A DNA stretch of 64,000 bases from JAPPHA01 sp965221575. GTDB lineage: Bacteria; Pseudomonadota; Alphaproteobacteria; Rhodobacterales; Rhodobacteraceae. The stretch lies in the NCBI GenBank assembly GCA_965221575.1, contig CBDCSM010000011.1, positions 372,001 through 436,000 on the forward strand. Direction: 5' to 3'. Under the pieces are notes generated by a model. It searched no databases, was not told the origin of the DNA, and was given only the letters and a program-made list of their open reading frames with translations. Both the position numbers and the translations under genes were made by a program. Position 1 is the first letter of the stretch; every line of letters starts with the position of its first letter. Positions 46,077 to 54,608 of the stretch are shown here, one piece after another.

Positions 46077-46699
46077 ATGACCGCAAGTGCATCCAGAACC
46101 ATCGGATATCTTCGGGTCTCCAAAGTGACCCAGGATCTGGACAAAAACCGGGCCGATATCCTCACCCTTGCCAACAGGGAAGGTTTCGGCCGCGTCGAAT
46201 TCGTCGAGGAGAAGGCGTCCGGCAAGATCGGATGGCGCAAGAGAAAGATCGCTGAAATCCTGGATGAATTGCGTGAAGGCGATGCCCTGATCGTCAGCGA
46301 ACTCTCCCGGCTCGGACGCTCGATGCTCGAATGCATGGAAATCCTGTCCATTGCCTCGGACGCCGGCATTCGGGTCTATGCGATCAAGGGGTCCTGGAGG
46401 CTCAACGAAACCATCCAGAGCAAGATCATTGCCATGGCCTTCTCGATGGCAGCCGAGATTGAACGGGACTTGATCTCGGCCAGAACCAAAGAGGCACTCA
46501 GAGCGAGGAAGGCCTCCGGCTGCCGCTCGGGCGACCGAAAGGGCCAGGCAAGAGCAAGCTCGATCCATTCCGTCCGGAGATCGAAGCGATGCTCGCAAAC
46601 GGATCAACACAGAAGTTCATCGCAAAGCGCTACAACACAACGCCTGCAAACCTCTCAAACTGGATGAAGAAGAACGGAATCAAGAAACCAAAGGCGTAA
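46077..46699 (+). pseudogene. Serine recombinase with a single-base frameshift near its end
   Basis: The N-terminal 145 residues are an intact resolvase domain, with IGYLRVSKVTQD carrying the catalytic serine, LSRLGRSMLECM, and AAEIERDLISARTKEAL. Near 46516 one base appears to be missing. Reading then continues in another frame as LPLGRPKGPGKSKLDPF through FIAKRYNTTPANLSNWMKKN to a TAA at 46697. The catalytic domain survives, but the native DNA-binding tail is lost unless the shift is a sequencing error. Confidence 0.8.
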
Positions 46700-46721
46700 A
46701 AATCCTATGGCGGAATCGGTA
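46642..46721 (+). repeat. Imperfect direct repeat of resolvase tail (copy 2)
   Basis: Counterpart of 45165-45236. The shared sequence covers the last codons of the resolvase and about 35 bases after its stop, so both sites probably carry the same kind of element terminus. Confidence 0.6.
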
Positions 46722-46852
46722 CCTATGTTGGGTAAGGGCCATAGTTAGTATCTCCCCAAGGGTCCATACATTGCCACTCACGCACCACGGCAAGCCTACG
46801 GCTCAGATTAGAAAACCAGTCCAGTCGCCCAGAAGGAAGAGAGCGTCATCAG

Positions 46853-47497
46853 ATGAATAAATCAAAAGACTTCTGGGACAAGTCAGCCGACAACTATGAC
46901 AGGACTGAGGAACGGTTTGAGCACATTCATAGCCGAACGAGGGAGTGCACCAAATGGCACCTCAAAGACACCGATGTCGTTCTTGACTATGGATGTGGGA
47001 CGGGCACAACCGCCTGCGAATTCGCCGGTCTTGTTAAAGAAATTCATGCGATTGATATTTCACCCAGAATGATTGAAATCGCGAAAGGGAAAGCGGCTGA
47101 CGGAAACATTGCAAACGTAGACTTCGCGCAGGCTGATATCTTTGATGAAAGGTACGAGAGAGAGTCCTTCGACGTGATCTTGGCTTTCAATATGTTACAT
47201 ACAGTGCCTGACCCCCGTGCGGTTGTGCGTAAAACGCTTGAGTTGCTGAAACCGGGAGGGACATTCATTTCTGTGACGCCCTGCCTAGGAGGTAGGATGT
47301 CGTTCCGTGTCAGCCTCGAAATTCTGCTCGTTCGGCTACTGTTAGCGACCGGAATAATCCCTGTCCCAATAAGACGACTAAGGACCGCCGACTTGGACGA
47401 ACTGGTGGCGGTAAACGGTTTCCAGATTGTGAGCACTGAAGAAATCTACAAGGGAGCATCCAGCTACTTCATGGTGGCAAAAAAGAACTGCCGATAA
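46853..47497 (+). CDS. Class I SAM-dependent methyltransferase
   Basis: A 214-residue methyltransferase. Motif I is VVLDYGCGTGTTACEF near residue 42; acidic motif II is HAIDISPRMIEIA; motif IV is FDVILAFNMLHTVPDP, followed by LLKPGGTFISVTP. The fold is a complete Methyltransf_11/25 type. The hydrophobic stretch LEILLVRLLLATGIIP after the core is unusual and may form a substrate lid. GGAAGAG precedes the ATG. The substrate is unknown. The codon use looks AT-richer than the core genes, suggesting transfer. Confidence 0.88.
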   Translation: MNKSKDFWDKSADNYDRTEERFEHIHSRTRECTKWHLKDTDVVLDYGCGTGTTACEFAGLVKEIHAIDISPRMIEIAKGKAADGNIANVDFAQADIFDERYERESFDVILAFNMLHTVPDPRAVVRKTLELLKPGGTFISVTPCLGGRMSFRVSLEILLVRLLLATGIIPVPIRRLRTADLDELVAVNGFQIVSTEEIYKGASSYFMVAKKNCR

Positions 47498-47746
47498 TGC
47501 TATGCTTGTAGGCAATCCAGATTTCAGCTGAGACACACAAATGCAGACATTGCCGCCGCCATGGTGAATGACGGTATGGTCCCGCTTCTTCCCAGTTCGA
47601 TGCACCCGTAGCGAACGGCAGTTATCGGGTCGATTCCGGTAGCATCTGTGTTTGGTGTCAATGCCGATTTTGGGCGAGGACGAGATTAACATGGAACTCG
47701 ACGGGGAGCCGCCGGGCCTGCCGGCGGACGACCGGGTGGGAGACAC

Positions 47747-48295
47747 ATGAGCCGCCGACACCAAAACTGGACGGACACCGAGGATGACCTCCTCAGGCGC
47801 CTGGCCGAATCCGGTTCCAGCCCCCGTGAGATCGGGGAGCGGATCGGGCGTTCGGAATCCGCCGCCTGCAACCGCATGAAGGTGTTGAGGATCGCCCGGC
47901 GCGGAGGCCGCGTGCGGAAATACGAGGACTGGAGCGAGGAGGAGCTCACGGCGCTCCGGGAGTTGGACGGCGAGGGCCTGCTGCTCACGGAGATTGCGGA
48001 GCACCTTGGGCGCGGGCGCACCAGCGTTGCCGCCAAGGGCCGCGCGCTCGGGCTCTGGCGCACGAACCCGCCGCCGGATGCGGACATCCCGGCGGAGGCA
48101 GGCGAGCATGTGCCGAAGCACCCGGTGCGGGCGTTCAGCGAAATCGAATTGAGGCGCATCGGGCAGTTTCTCGCGCGCGGAGACACACGTGCCGACATCG
48201 CGCGCCAGATGCGCTGCGAGGTCGCGGATATCAAGCGGGTCGAGAGATTGGCCAAGGGTCTGCGGCGAAGAAGAGATCCGTACGAACCAGGCTGA
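47747..48295 (+). CDS. Helix-turn-helix protein with repeated Myb/SANT-like motifs
   Basis: A 182-residue basic protein with tandem tryptophan-anchored helical repeats. NWTDTEDDLLRRLAESGSSP with IGRSESAACNRMKVL, DWSEEELTALRELDGEGLLL with LGRGRTSVAAKGRAL, and a third degenerate copy FSEIELRRIGQFLARGDTRA with MRCEVADIKR all follow the same helix pattern. This spacing matches Myb/SANT-type or GcrA-like DNA-binding helices. It is probably a regulator of unknown target. The GC content is high and the reading frame is clean, so the gene appears intact. Confidence 0.7.
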   Translation: MSRRHQNWTDTEDDLLRRLAESGSSPREIGERIGRSESAACNRMKVLRIARRGGRVRKYEDWSEEELTALRELDGEGLLLTEIAEHLGRGRTSVAAKGRALGLWRTNPPPDADIPAEAGEHVPKHPVRAFSEIELRRIGQFLARGDTRADIARQMRCEVADIKRVERLAKGLRRRRDPYEPG

Positions 48296-48810
48296 GTACG
48301 CACGATGGTGTTCGTCATCGACGCATTCAGTTCGACTCCGGTTGAAATGAATCCGCAGGCATCCGGCTCTCCTGCGGGATTGGGGCCTGATCAATGATCG
48401 AACTGATCAGTTTGTTCCTGGGGCCACCATTCCGCCGATAGAGTATCCCGGCCCGGGCAAGCAGTTCGCACTCCTGGTAAGCGGTGGAACGGTTGATTGC
48501 GCGTTCTGCGCGCCTCATAGGATCTTTGTTCGGTTAGGGCCGATCTCCGGCCACTGGCACCTCTCGGCGGGCGCCGTCATCGATGGCGCGCAGTTCCAGT
48601 GCCTGGGCGAACTCGGGTACTGTTCGGTGATACGTTGCGAGGGCCGTCCGGCCAGGCTGTACAGCGGCCCGGAGCGGATCTGAGAAGGGGCGTCCGGTAA
48701 CCGGCGACCTACCCACGACCGCCAGAGTTTTACCGTGCGTTTCGGCACGGATTGTCGTACTACCTTTGTAGAATGAGAGAATAGTTTTCTCATATTTTTG
48801 AGGTACTCAC
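48296..48810. other. Region without a recognisable gene
   Basis: These 515 bases carry two short minus-strand frames (48327-48518 and 48515-48793, overlapping by four bases) with protein-like but unassignable sequence. They could be degraded regulators. I cannot support either as a gene. Confidence 0.35.
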
Positions 48811-49176
48811 ATGAATAAGCGTAAACGGATTATTCCTGAATGGTTGAAACCCGGGCTCTACGGTGCTGTCGTCGGTGCCGTCGCGCTCGCGCTCGTCGGC
48901 TTCACATGGGGAGGATGGGTAACCGCCGGCGCGGCCGGGAAACTGGCGTCCGAACAGGCGCGGACCGCTGTCGTCGCCGCGTTGGCACCGATCTGTCTCG
49001 AGCAATCCCGCCAGGACCCGGAAGTCGAGGCATTGCTCACCGAGTTGAAGGACACCAGCAGCTATCAGCGCCGCGACATGCTGATAAAAACCGGCTGGGC
49101 CACGATGCCGGGCTCAAGCGACCCTGATCGGGACGTTGCGATTGCGTGCCTGCAGCTTCTGGCGGCGCATTTCTAA
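48811..49176 (+). CDS. Conserved hypothetical membrane-anchored protein
   Basis: A 121-residue protein starting MNKRKRIIPEWLKPG, with one hydrophobic segment near residues 15-40 (LYGAVVGAVALALVGFTWGG) followed by a soluble domain. The soluble part has conserved-looking ARTAVVAALAPICLEQSRQD and SYQRRDMLIKTGWATMPG. The topology suggests a short cytoplasmic N-terminus and a periplasmic body. Similar proteins are widespread in Alphaproteobacteria without known function. TTGAGGT lies 8-10 bases before the ATG. Confidence 0.72.
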   Translation: MNKRKRIIPEWLKPGLYGAVVGAVALALVGFTWGGWVTAGAAGKLASEQARTAVVAALAPICLEQSRQDPEVEALLTELKDTSSYQRRDMLIKTGWATMPGSSDPDRDVAIACLQLLAAHF

Positions 49177-49378
49177 CCGTTTTGCCTGATCGTTCCTGTG
49201 GAGCGGCCTTCCGACACCCAATGACACCTGTTTCGCTTGCCACGGCTCCGGATCTTTGAACGGCGTGGGAATGGGCAGGAGCCGGCCGGGATCGTCCAGC
49301 GCCGCGCCGCCCCGTTGTCCGGAATTCGAGACGTTTTCTTGTTGACCCCCCGCTTTTTGGTGCTCCCGGACCCAACAC

Positions 49379-49663
49379 TTGCAACCGGAGCGAGGACTAC
49401 CCAGAAAGGCAGAGCGCGTGCGCGGAATGGCGGTCGCCGGAATTTGGCGGGCGGTAGAAATCGGTGAGCGCCAACTTTGGTTCGTCGATCCCGATGCACT
49501 GACACTCGAGGCTTTCGAGTTACGCGAGGGGCAGTGGCTGCTGCTGGCGACGCTCGTCGATGACGCGTCGGATTCGCTTCCTCCCTTCGACGCCATCACC
49601 TTCCCGCCAAATGCCAATTGGCCGGAAGTGATCGCAAGCACGAATGATGGAGAGAAATCATGA
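49379..49663 (+). pseudogene. Uma2-family protein, C-terminal fragment
   Basis: From about residue 20 the frame reads IWRAVEIGERQLWFVDPDAL, TLEAFELREGQWLLLATLVD, then FDAITFPPNANWPEV. This is the C-terminal part of a Uma2-type (DUF820, restriction-like fold) protein. The N-terminal catalytic region is absent and the start is not native. Confidence 0.5.
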
Positions 49664-49718
49664 ACGGGATACCGAGAATCGAAGGGCGCGATTGTGGCGT
49701 CCGGCGTGAGGCCACGAA

Positions 49719-49883
49719 ATGAATGTTGCCAAGGCATGCCCGCATTGCGGCGGAAGCGGCGAAATCCACAGCTTCACGGCAGCGGTTGACGATTGTGACC
49801 ACTGCGGCGGGTCCGGTCGGGTTCCAGAACATGAAATGTTCGAAACCGATAGTGACCAACCACTCCCTCCACAGGGCGCATGA
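49719..49883 (+). CDS. Small DnaJ-type zinc-ribbon protein
   Basis: A 54-residue frame starting MNVAKACPHCGGSGEIHSF, with a second CDHCGGSGR 19 residues later. The paired C-x-x-C-G-G-S-G units are those of a DnaJ zinc finger, here without any J domain. Stand-alone proteins of this kind occur in phages and mobile elements. Its stop overlaps a further short ATG (ATGA) at 49880, which opens only 14 codons. Confidence 0.55.
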   Translation: MNVAKACPHCGGSGEIHSFTAAVDDCDHCGGSGRVPEHEMFETDSDQPLPPQGA

Positions 49884-50275
49884 GCGGCCAAAACCGAAAG
49901 GAGAGTGCAGCGAGACCGATATAGGAACCACCAAAAAAACCGGAGGGGCAATCGACGGCACCGCCAAGCAGGAGTTGCCTCAAGCCATGCCGAAGCACCA
50001 TCAATTGAGACAGTGGGTCATGAGACCTTCGTCTCTACAACGAATTTACCCCCAGGTTTTTTTGCTCCGGTTGCAGGCTCTTTGCATGGCTCTTAAACGA
50101 GACAGTCACTAATCAAGACATTGGGATGACCGCCGCTTGACCCCGGAGATAGTGGTGCTCCCGTTTTGAATGTTCCTGAATCTCTTGAATTGACAATCGC
50201 GCATCTACGTGCGACATATTCGCCGTCGGGTGCCCTTGATGGGCTCGATATGGTTCGCCCAGCCTGACATCACCG
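49884..50275. other. Region without a recognisable gene
   Basis: About 390 bases with only short motif-free frames. An A-run and pyrimidine-rich tracts occur near 49925-49940 and 50040-50060. Confidence 0.35.
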
Positions 50276-50298
50276 ACCCTCCTAGCGGAGGGTTTTTT
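50276..50298 (+). terminator. Intrinsic terminator overlapping the DUF3800 3' end
   Basis: ACCCTCC, loop TAGC, GGAGGGT, then five further T bases form a strong plus-strand terminator. It sits over the last codons of the oppositely oriented DUF3800 gene, and no plus-strand gene ends immediately upstream. Confidence 0.75.
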
Positions 50299-51121
50299 GT
50301 TGGTAAGAGTCCCACGCCTTCGTCGCCAACGCGCACAGCGGCGAGTGAGTCGGCCAGACCTTCATTCCGTCGAGTGCCGTTCCCTTCCGTCTCCGGTAGA
50401 AGTTCCCCAGCACCTTCTCGAAATATGGATAGCTGAAGTTTTCGTACTTGAAGGCGCGATAGACGTTGTAAGCCAGCAGGTCAGCAAGTTGGACGCCGTT
50501 CGACAGTTCGCTGCGCGCAAAGAACGGATACTCAACGATCGCCGGAAATTTCATGTTCCGGTTTCCCGTCCTCTGGAATGAGGCATGTTTCATCGCGACG
50601 GCGCGGTTGAGCTGGCGACTTGTGTCATCCATCACGATCAGCGCACGATGCTTCGGGTGGTATTGCCTCATGTAGTGCTGAATACGTTCCAGCAGGAACT
50701 CGTAGGCCGTCATGTGCAGTTTTTCGTGGGTCATGGCATTGTCGAGAAACCGCTTGTCGATCACGCTGGCCATGATGACAGTGCGGCGGCTTGCGACTTG
50801 GTCGAAATAGGCGTCGGTGAGCCGGGTCACGTCAGCGACGGTCAGTCCGTGAAGAAAACGGCTGCGCTTCGCACGCTCGCTCGGAATGCGGACCCAGTTC
50901 GACTTGACTTCGCAATCGGCCAGTTCGAACTGTCCCTTGCCCTGGTGCGACAACCGGTCGGCGAGTTCGAGCTTCAAGCCTGAAATCTCGGTCTCGAACG
51001 GCTGCCATTGGCCTTCGTACATCCCGACGGCGAGAAGGACATAGAGATGGTCCTTAGGCTTTTCCACAGTGCCAACCGAGGGGTCACGGGAGCCCGATTC
51101 GTCGAAGTAGAAGAAATACAT
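50282..51121 (-). CDS. DUF3800 domain protein
   Basis: A 279-residue protein of the DUF3800 family, which has an RNase H-like fold and is often linked to mobile elements or defence islands. The N-terminal acidic motif is MYFFYFDESGS, with a second acidic residue in ALIVMDDTS and the C-terminal signature NGVQLADLLAYNVYR. I chose the ATG at 51121 because AAGGAAGG precedes it; an upstream frame adds twelve unrelated residues. The activity is not established for the family. Confidence 0.85.
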   Translation of the reverse strand: MYFFYFDESGSRDPSVGTVEKPKDHLYVLLAVGMYEGQWQPFETEISGLKLELADRLSHQGKGQFELADCEVKSNWVRIPSERAKRSRFLHGLTVADVTRLTDAYFDQVASRRTVIMASVIDKRFLDNAMTHEKLHMTAYEFLLERIQHYMRQYHPKHRALIVMDDTSRQLNRAVAMKHASFQRTGNRNMKFPAIVEYPFFARSELSNGVQLADLLAYNVYRAFKYENFSYPYFEKVLGNFYRRRKGTALDGMKVWPTHSPLCALATKAWDSYQQKTLR

Positions 51122-51956
51122 GGGCCTTCCTTTATCGCCGCCGACACTCGGCGTCATCGCATGATTTGTTCGCTGGATTACTCAGACGAGGAACGCTCTG
51201 CACTGAATTTTCATACCGCCATTTTCATCGGTGGTCCCGACCCAGTGTTTTGATGCTCTCATTACCAACTGCCGCGGCCATAATGATTTCATCGAAATAG
51301 CCCGATCCTTGCGGTCGGAAGGGCTCAGCACGCATAGGCTTTCGACCCCGCATGCCAGTGACGGGGAATTTTGCGATGACAGGCGTCATTTCCGCAGTTG
51401 ACTGAGACTGTCGCCCGATCGCCAGTGAATTTCAATTGCATTTGATAAGGGCCGATCTGACGCCTGACGACTGAAGCGCGAGGCCCGGGCACAGCGTCCC
51501 GTCCGGCCATGTGCCGGCAAGTGGCCGTGGCCCGATCGCCGCATTGTTTATTTCCCGACAGACAAACACCCCGAATTGGCCCGAATTTGACCGTTTTTTA
51601 CTGGGGTCCGCGATCCGGAATCGCTCTTACGCACCGCGCGCGGGTATTTATCCGTGCATGAAGTGCACAATCGCACTGTGGTGATCAGGAATCTCGCCGT
51701 GGGCGAGTTTCTCGTTATCGAGCGAATATTTTAGGCCGGAAGACGCGGATTCCAGAAAATCGACCCTCTGAGAGCCCTCAGGACGCGCGAAACGGACTAT
51801 GGATGAGGTTTTGGTCATCAGGGACAGAATGGCCCTCAGAAAGCACGAAATTGCCTTCTACGGCGTTTTGTCCTGTTTGCGGCGCCGAATTGTCGGTTCC
51901 GGACGTCTTTTCGGAATGAATCCGGCTTGACCTGCACTGCAAGGCAAGACAGTGGC
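51122..51956. other. Region without a recognisable gene
   Basis: About 835 bases upstream of the DUF3800 gene and downstream of the integrase. I find no supported gene. Short frames near 51325-51510 and 51778-51960 lack motifs. Element-end sequence is possible but not demonstrable. Confidence 0.35.
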
Positions 51957-53000
51957 TCAAATCCCGATCCTCTCGATTTCATCCAGCGAGACACGGTCAG
52001 CACGACGGTCGTAGAGCTTGGTCGTCTTGGGGTCCGCGTGGCCGGCCAGGTACTGGGCCACCTCGATCCGAGCCTCCGGATTTTCCAGGTACGCAGTGAT
52101 GCCAGTGGCCCGAAATGAGTGATTGCAGACATCCGTCGAAATTCCCGCGGCCCGGGCACGTCGCCGGAGCATTTCCCATGCGCGTTGCCTGCTGAGGCGC
52201 CGCCCAGACAGCGATCCATCACGGTTGAGCGAGCGGATGAGGGGGCCGTCACGGTCGAGATCGATTCCGGCGGCTTCAATGTAGTCCTGGAGATAGGCCT
52301 CGAGGTTGTGATGGCAGGGAACTTCCAGCACCTTGCCGCTTTTCTCAAGCAGGCGCAGCCAGAGACGGCCGTCGGTGAGAAAGACGTCCTTCACGTTCAT
52401 CGCCAGTGCTGCGGAAATTCGCGCGAAGCTGTACGTCATGGTCGCGATCAGGGCGCGGTCGCGCAACCCTCCGACGGTTTCCACCGGGATGGACTGCAGG
52501 AAGCGTCGGCATTCGGCGGTGGAAAGGATCGGCGTCGTCCCACGGCGAACAGTGTGCTTCGGACCGCGGACGGCGGCGGCCGGCGACGACGAAACCACCT
52601 GGCGGACAGTGAGCCAGTCGAAGAGCCTCCGAATCCCGGCCAGCTCCTGCTTGACCGTCGGTCGCGACGCCTCGCGCATCCGTTCCTCCAGCCACACCGC
52701 GATGTGAACCGGCTCGATGTCGACGACGTCGTTGATTCCGTATTCCTCGAGCCAGTCGAACAGGCGATGCGCTGCGCGCGCGTAGGCCTGGCGGGTATTC
52801 CGGTTCCGGATCTGCGCGGCGAAGAAATCCACCCAGGCCCGGCGGCCGACATCTCCGGCGCTGGCGACGGCGGCGGGAACGATCCCGATCGCGACGGTGG
52901 CGGACCCGGCCACGATCCGGGCGCCGGTCTTTCGTACGATCGTCATCCTTGTGGTCCCGGCCGCAGGTTGGTCAGATATCGTCGCAATGGCAACGGACAT
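51957..53000 (-). CDS. Tyrosine recombinase (site-specific integrase)
   Basis: A 347-residue integrase with the full catalytic set: Arg194 (SFARISAAL), His294 and Arg297 (CNHSFRATG), His321 (LAGHADPKT) and the nucleophile Tyr330 (KLYDRR). The core-binding domain lies at about residues 55-150 (DFFAAQIRNRNTRQAYARAA). The start is uncertain; an ATG at 52946 would give 329 residues. A truncated duplicate of its N-terminal half lies at 41865-42249. The Asn/His-Ser-Phe-Arg box is typical of alphaproteobacterial integron-like integrases. It is probably an active mobile-element recombinase. Confidence 0.9.
   Translation of the reverse strand: MSVAIATISDQPAAGTTRMTIVRKTGARIVAGSATVAIGIVPAAVASAGDVGRRAWVDFFAAQIRNRNTRQAYARAAHRLFDWLEEYGINDVVDIEPVHIAVWLEERMREASRPTVKQELAGIRRLFDWLTVRQVVSSSPAAAVRGPKHTVRRGTTPILSTAECRRFLQSIPVETVGGLRDRALIATMTYSFARISAALAMNVKDVFLTDGRLWLRLLEKSGKVLEVPCHHNLEAYLQDYIEAAGIDLDRDGPLIRSLNRDGSLSGRRLSRQRAWEMLRRRARAAGISTDVCNHSFRATGITAYLENPEARIEVAQYLAGHADPKTTKLYDRRADRVSLDEIERIGI
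52477..52860 (-). repeat. Segment duplicated at 41866-42249
   Basis: About 384 bases of the integrase gene are repeated at 41866-42249, in the same orientation and offset by 10,611 bases, with a low level of base differences. The duplication carries only the N-terminal half of the coding region. Confidence 0.82.
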
Positions 53001-53211
53001 CGCTCCAGCCGCAGATCAGGCAGGCGCCCCAGGCATCGGTTGTCCTCTGTGGCCTTTGCGCCGGACTGCCTCCATTGCATCGACTGCATGTCCACAGGAC
53101 GTGCGCCGAGGCCGGGACGGAATGAAGGTTGTCCAGCGGGTCGGCCTCGACGCGCGGGATGGCGAGCAAGTGCCGGACACGCGTCTCGGCGCCGCATCGG
53201 TCGCATTTCAT
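52972..53211 (-). CDS. Small zinc-ribbon protein
   Basis: A 79-residue frame starting MKCDRCGAETRVRHLLAIP, with further cysteine pairs in WTCSRCNGG and ACLICGWSDVRCHC. Four C-x-x-C-like pairs suggest zinc binding. It lies directly upstream of the integrase on the same strand, overlapping the longer integrase start, and is probably co-transcribed with it. Confidence 0.5.
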   Translation of the reverse strand: MKCDRCGAETRVRHLLAIPRVEADPLDNLHSVPASAHVLWTCSRCNGGSPAQRPQRTTDAWGACLICGWSDVRCHCDDI

Positions 53212-53451
53212 GGTCCTTGGCCTTCCCGGAACGAGGCGTACATAAACGCCGTTACGTACGGGTCATGTTGGAATGGCAAGATGTGAGATTCTCGAAGCGT
53301 GAGCGAGAAAACGGACGTATCTCGGCCATCTACCTAACGAACACTGAGCGGACAAAATCGTCCTTCGTCAACATACGTTTCTACCAGAGTCAACCTCAGT
53401 TTGGGATGCGTAGCCAGTGGACATCCCGGTTTGGGATACGTAAGTTAGGCT

Positions 53452-53745
53452 ATGCGTGTTATCGCCAAACGGACGCTGAGAGAATATTGGGAGAAGCACA
53501 GCCAAGCCGAACAACCTCTTCGCTCCTGGCATGCCATCGCAGCCAAAGCCGACTGGTCCTCGCCATCCGACGTCAAGGCTGCTTATCGCACGGCAAGCAT
53601 TGTCGGAAACCATCGTGTGGTTTTCGACATCGGCGGAAACAAGTATCGATTGGTCGCGCGTTTCGACTATGAACACAAGATCGTCTTCGTGCGCTTCGTT
53701 GGAACCCATGCGGAATACGACCGGATCGATGCATCAATGGTGTAG
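53452..53745 (+). CDS. higB: HigB-family mRNA interferase toxin
   Basis: A 97-residue HigB-type toxin of the RelE superfamily, which cleaves ribosome-bound mRNA. It starts MRVIAKRTLREYWEKHSQAE and has SWHAIAAKADWSSPSDVKAA, FDIGGNKYRLVARFDYEHK, and the C-terminal FVRFVGTHAEYDRID that is diagnostic for the HigB branch. The antitoxin follows after nine bases. Confidence 0.92.
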   Translation: MRVIAKRTLREYWEKHSQAEQPLRSWHAIAAKADWSSPSDVKAAYRTASIVGNHRVVFDIGGNKYRLVARFDYEHKIVFVRFVGTHAEYDRIDASMV

Positions 53746-53754
53746 GAGGCAATA

Positions 53755-54129
53755 ATGGACATCAGGCCGATCAAGAATGAAGCAGACTACGATGCAGCGT
53801 TGCAAGAGATCGACAGGTTGATGGGCGTTACGCCTAGTACGCCGGAGGCGGACTTTCTTGAGGTTCTCGTGACGCTTGTGGAAAAATACGAGGCAGAACG
53901 ATGGCCGGTGGATGCGCCCGATCCGGTCGCGATGATCAAGCATGTCATGGAAGCCCGCGGTTATCGTCAGAAGGACTTGGCTGTTCTGATCGGATCGCAA
54001 CCACATGTCTCGGAAGTGCTCAATCGTCGCCGGCCTCTGACTCTGAACATGATCCGAACCCTGTCGGCAGAATGGAAACTTCCCCCCGACGTGCTCTTGC
54101 GGGAATACGATCTCGCCCCCCAGCGATAG
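53755..54129 (+). CDS. higA: HigA-family antitoxin with XRE DNA-binding domain
   Basis: A 124-residue antitoxin. The N-terminal part (MDIRPIKNEADYDAALQEID) is the usual HigA extension. The C-terminal half is an XRE helix-turn-helix (MEARGYRQKDLAVLIGSQPH, VSEVLNRRRPLTLNMIRTLS). It starts nine bases after higB and would neutralise it and repress the operon. Confidence 0.93.
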   Translation: MDIRPIKNEADYDAALQEIDRLMGVTPSTPEADFLEVLVTLVEKYEAERWPVDAPDPVAMIKHVMEARGYRQKDLAVLIGSQPHVSEVLNRRRPLTLNMIRTLSAEWKLPPDVLLREYDLAPQR

Positions 54130-54140
54130 AGTGCTCATAG

Positions 54141-54317
54141 GGGTCGGGCGATGTCGCAGCGGCAATGGGCAAGAAAACCTCGCAACTGGGCCAAGTGGGC
54201 CCAGTCCGCGAGGCTGTCATCGCGAAGGGCATGATCTACAGCCCCCGCTACGGACATACTGTCTTCACCGTGCCCCTATTCGACGACTTCATGCAGCGCA
54301 CGCAATCCTTAGTGTAG
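54141..54317 (+). pseudogene. AAA/ATP-binding protein, C-terminal fragment
   Basis: The open frame ending at TAG 54315 reads SGDVAAAMGKKTSQL, VREAVIAKGMIYSPRYGHTV and FTVPLFDDFMQR. This resembles the winged-helix C-terminal tail of a large ATP-binding protein family found beside HigBA loci. No ATPase motifs and no start codon remain. Confidence 0.5.
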
Positions 54318-54608
54318 CCCCACCCCCTCGCGGCGCCGGCTCTGTCGCGAGAAAAAAGTCCAGTGCTTGCTTGTGCCGTCAGGAGATGTAAAACACAGAC
54401 AGTCCCAACGTTTAGCCGGCGCGCCAAACAGTTTGGCGTTCCGAATTAAATGCGTCTATCGATGGGGTAAAACCCTGGTTGTTTGCAACCAGCCTGCAAC
54501 TATCGGGCTGAACTTACTTAATCTGCGAACAGATCGATACAGGACATACCATACCCACGCACAGCACTTAAACGTGATAATCCAATGTGACACAGAAGGT
54601 GCAATTCA

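Noticed and set aside
47378..48394. 338-codon minus-strand frame opposite the Myb/SANT-like gene
   Set aside because: The plus strand has repeated structured motifs, while the minus frame is low-complexity and lacks a start with a ribosome site.
52119..53672. 517-codon plus-strand frame opposite the integrase
   Set aside because: The integrase on the minus strand has all catalytic residues, and this frame shows no motif.
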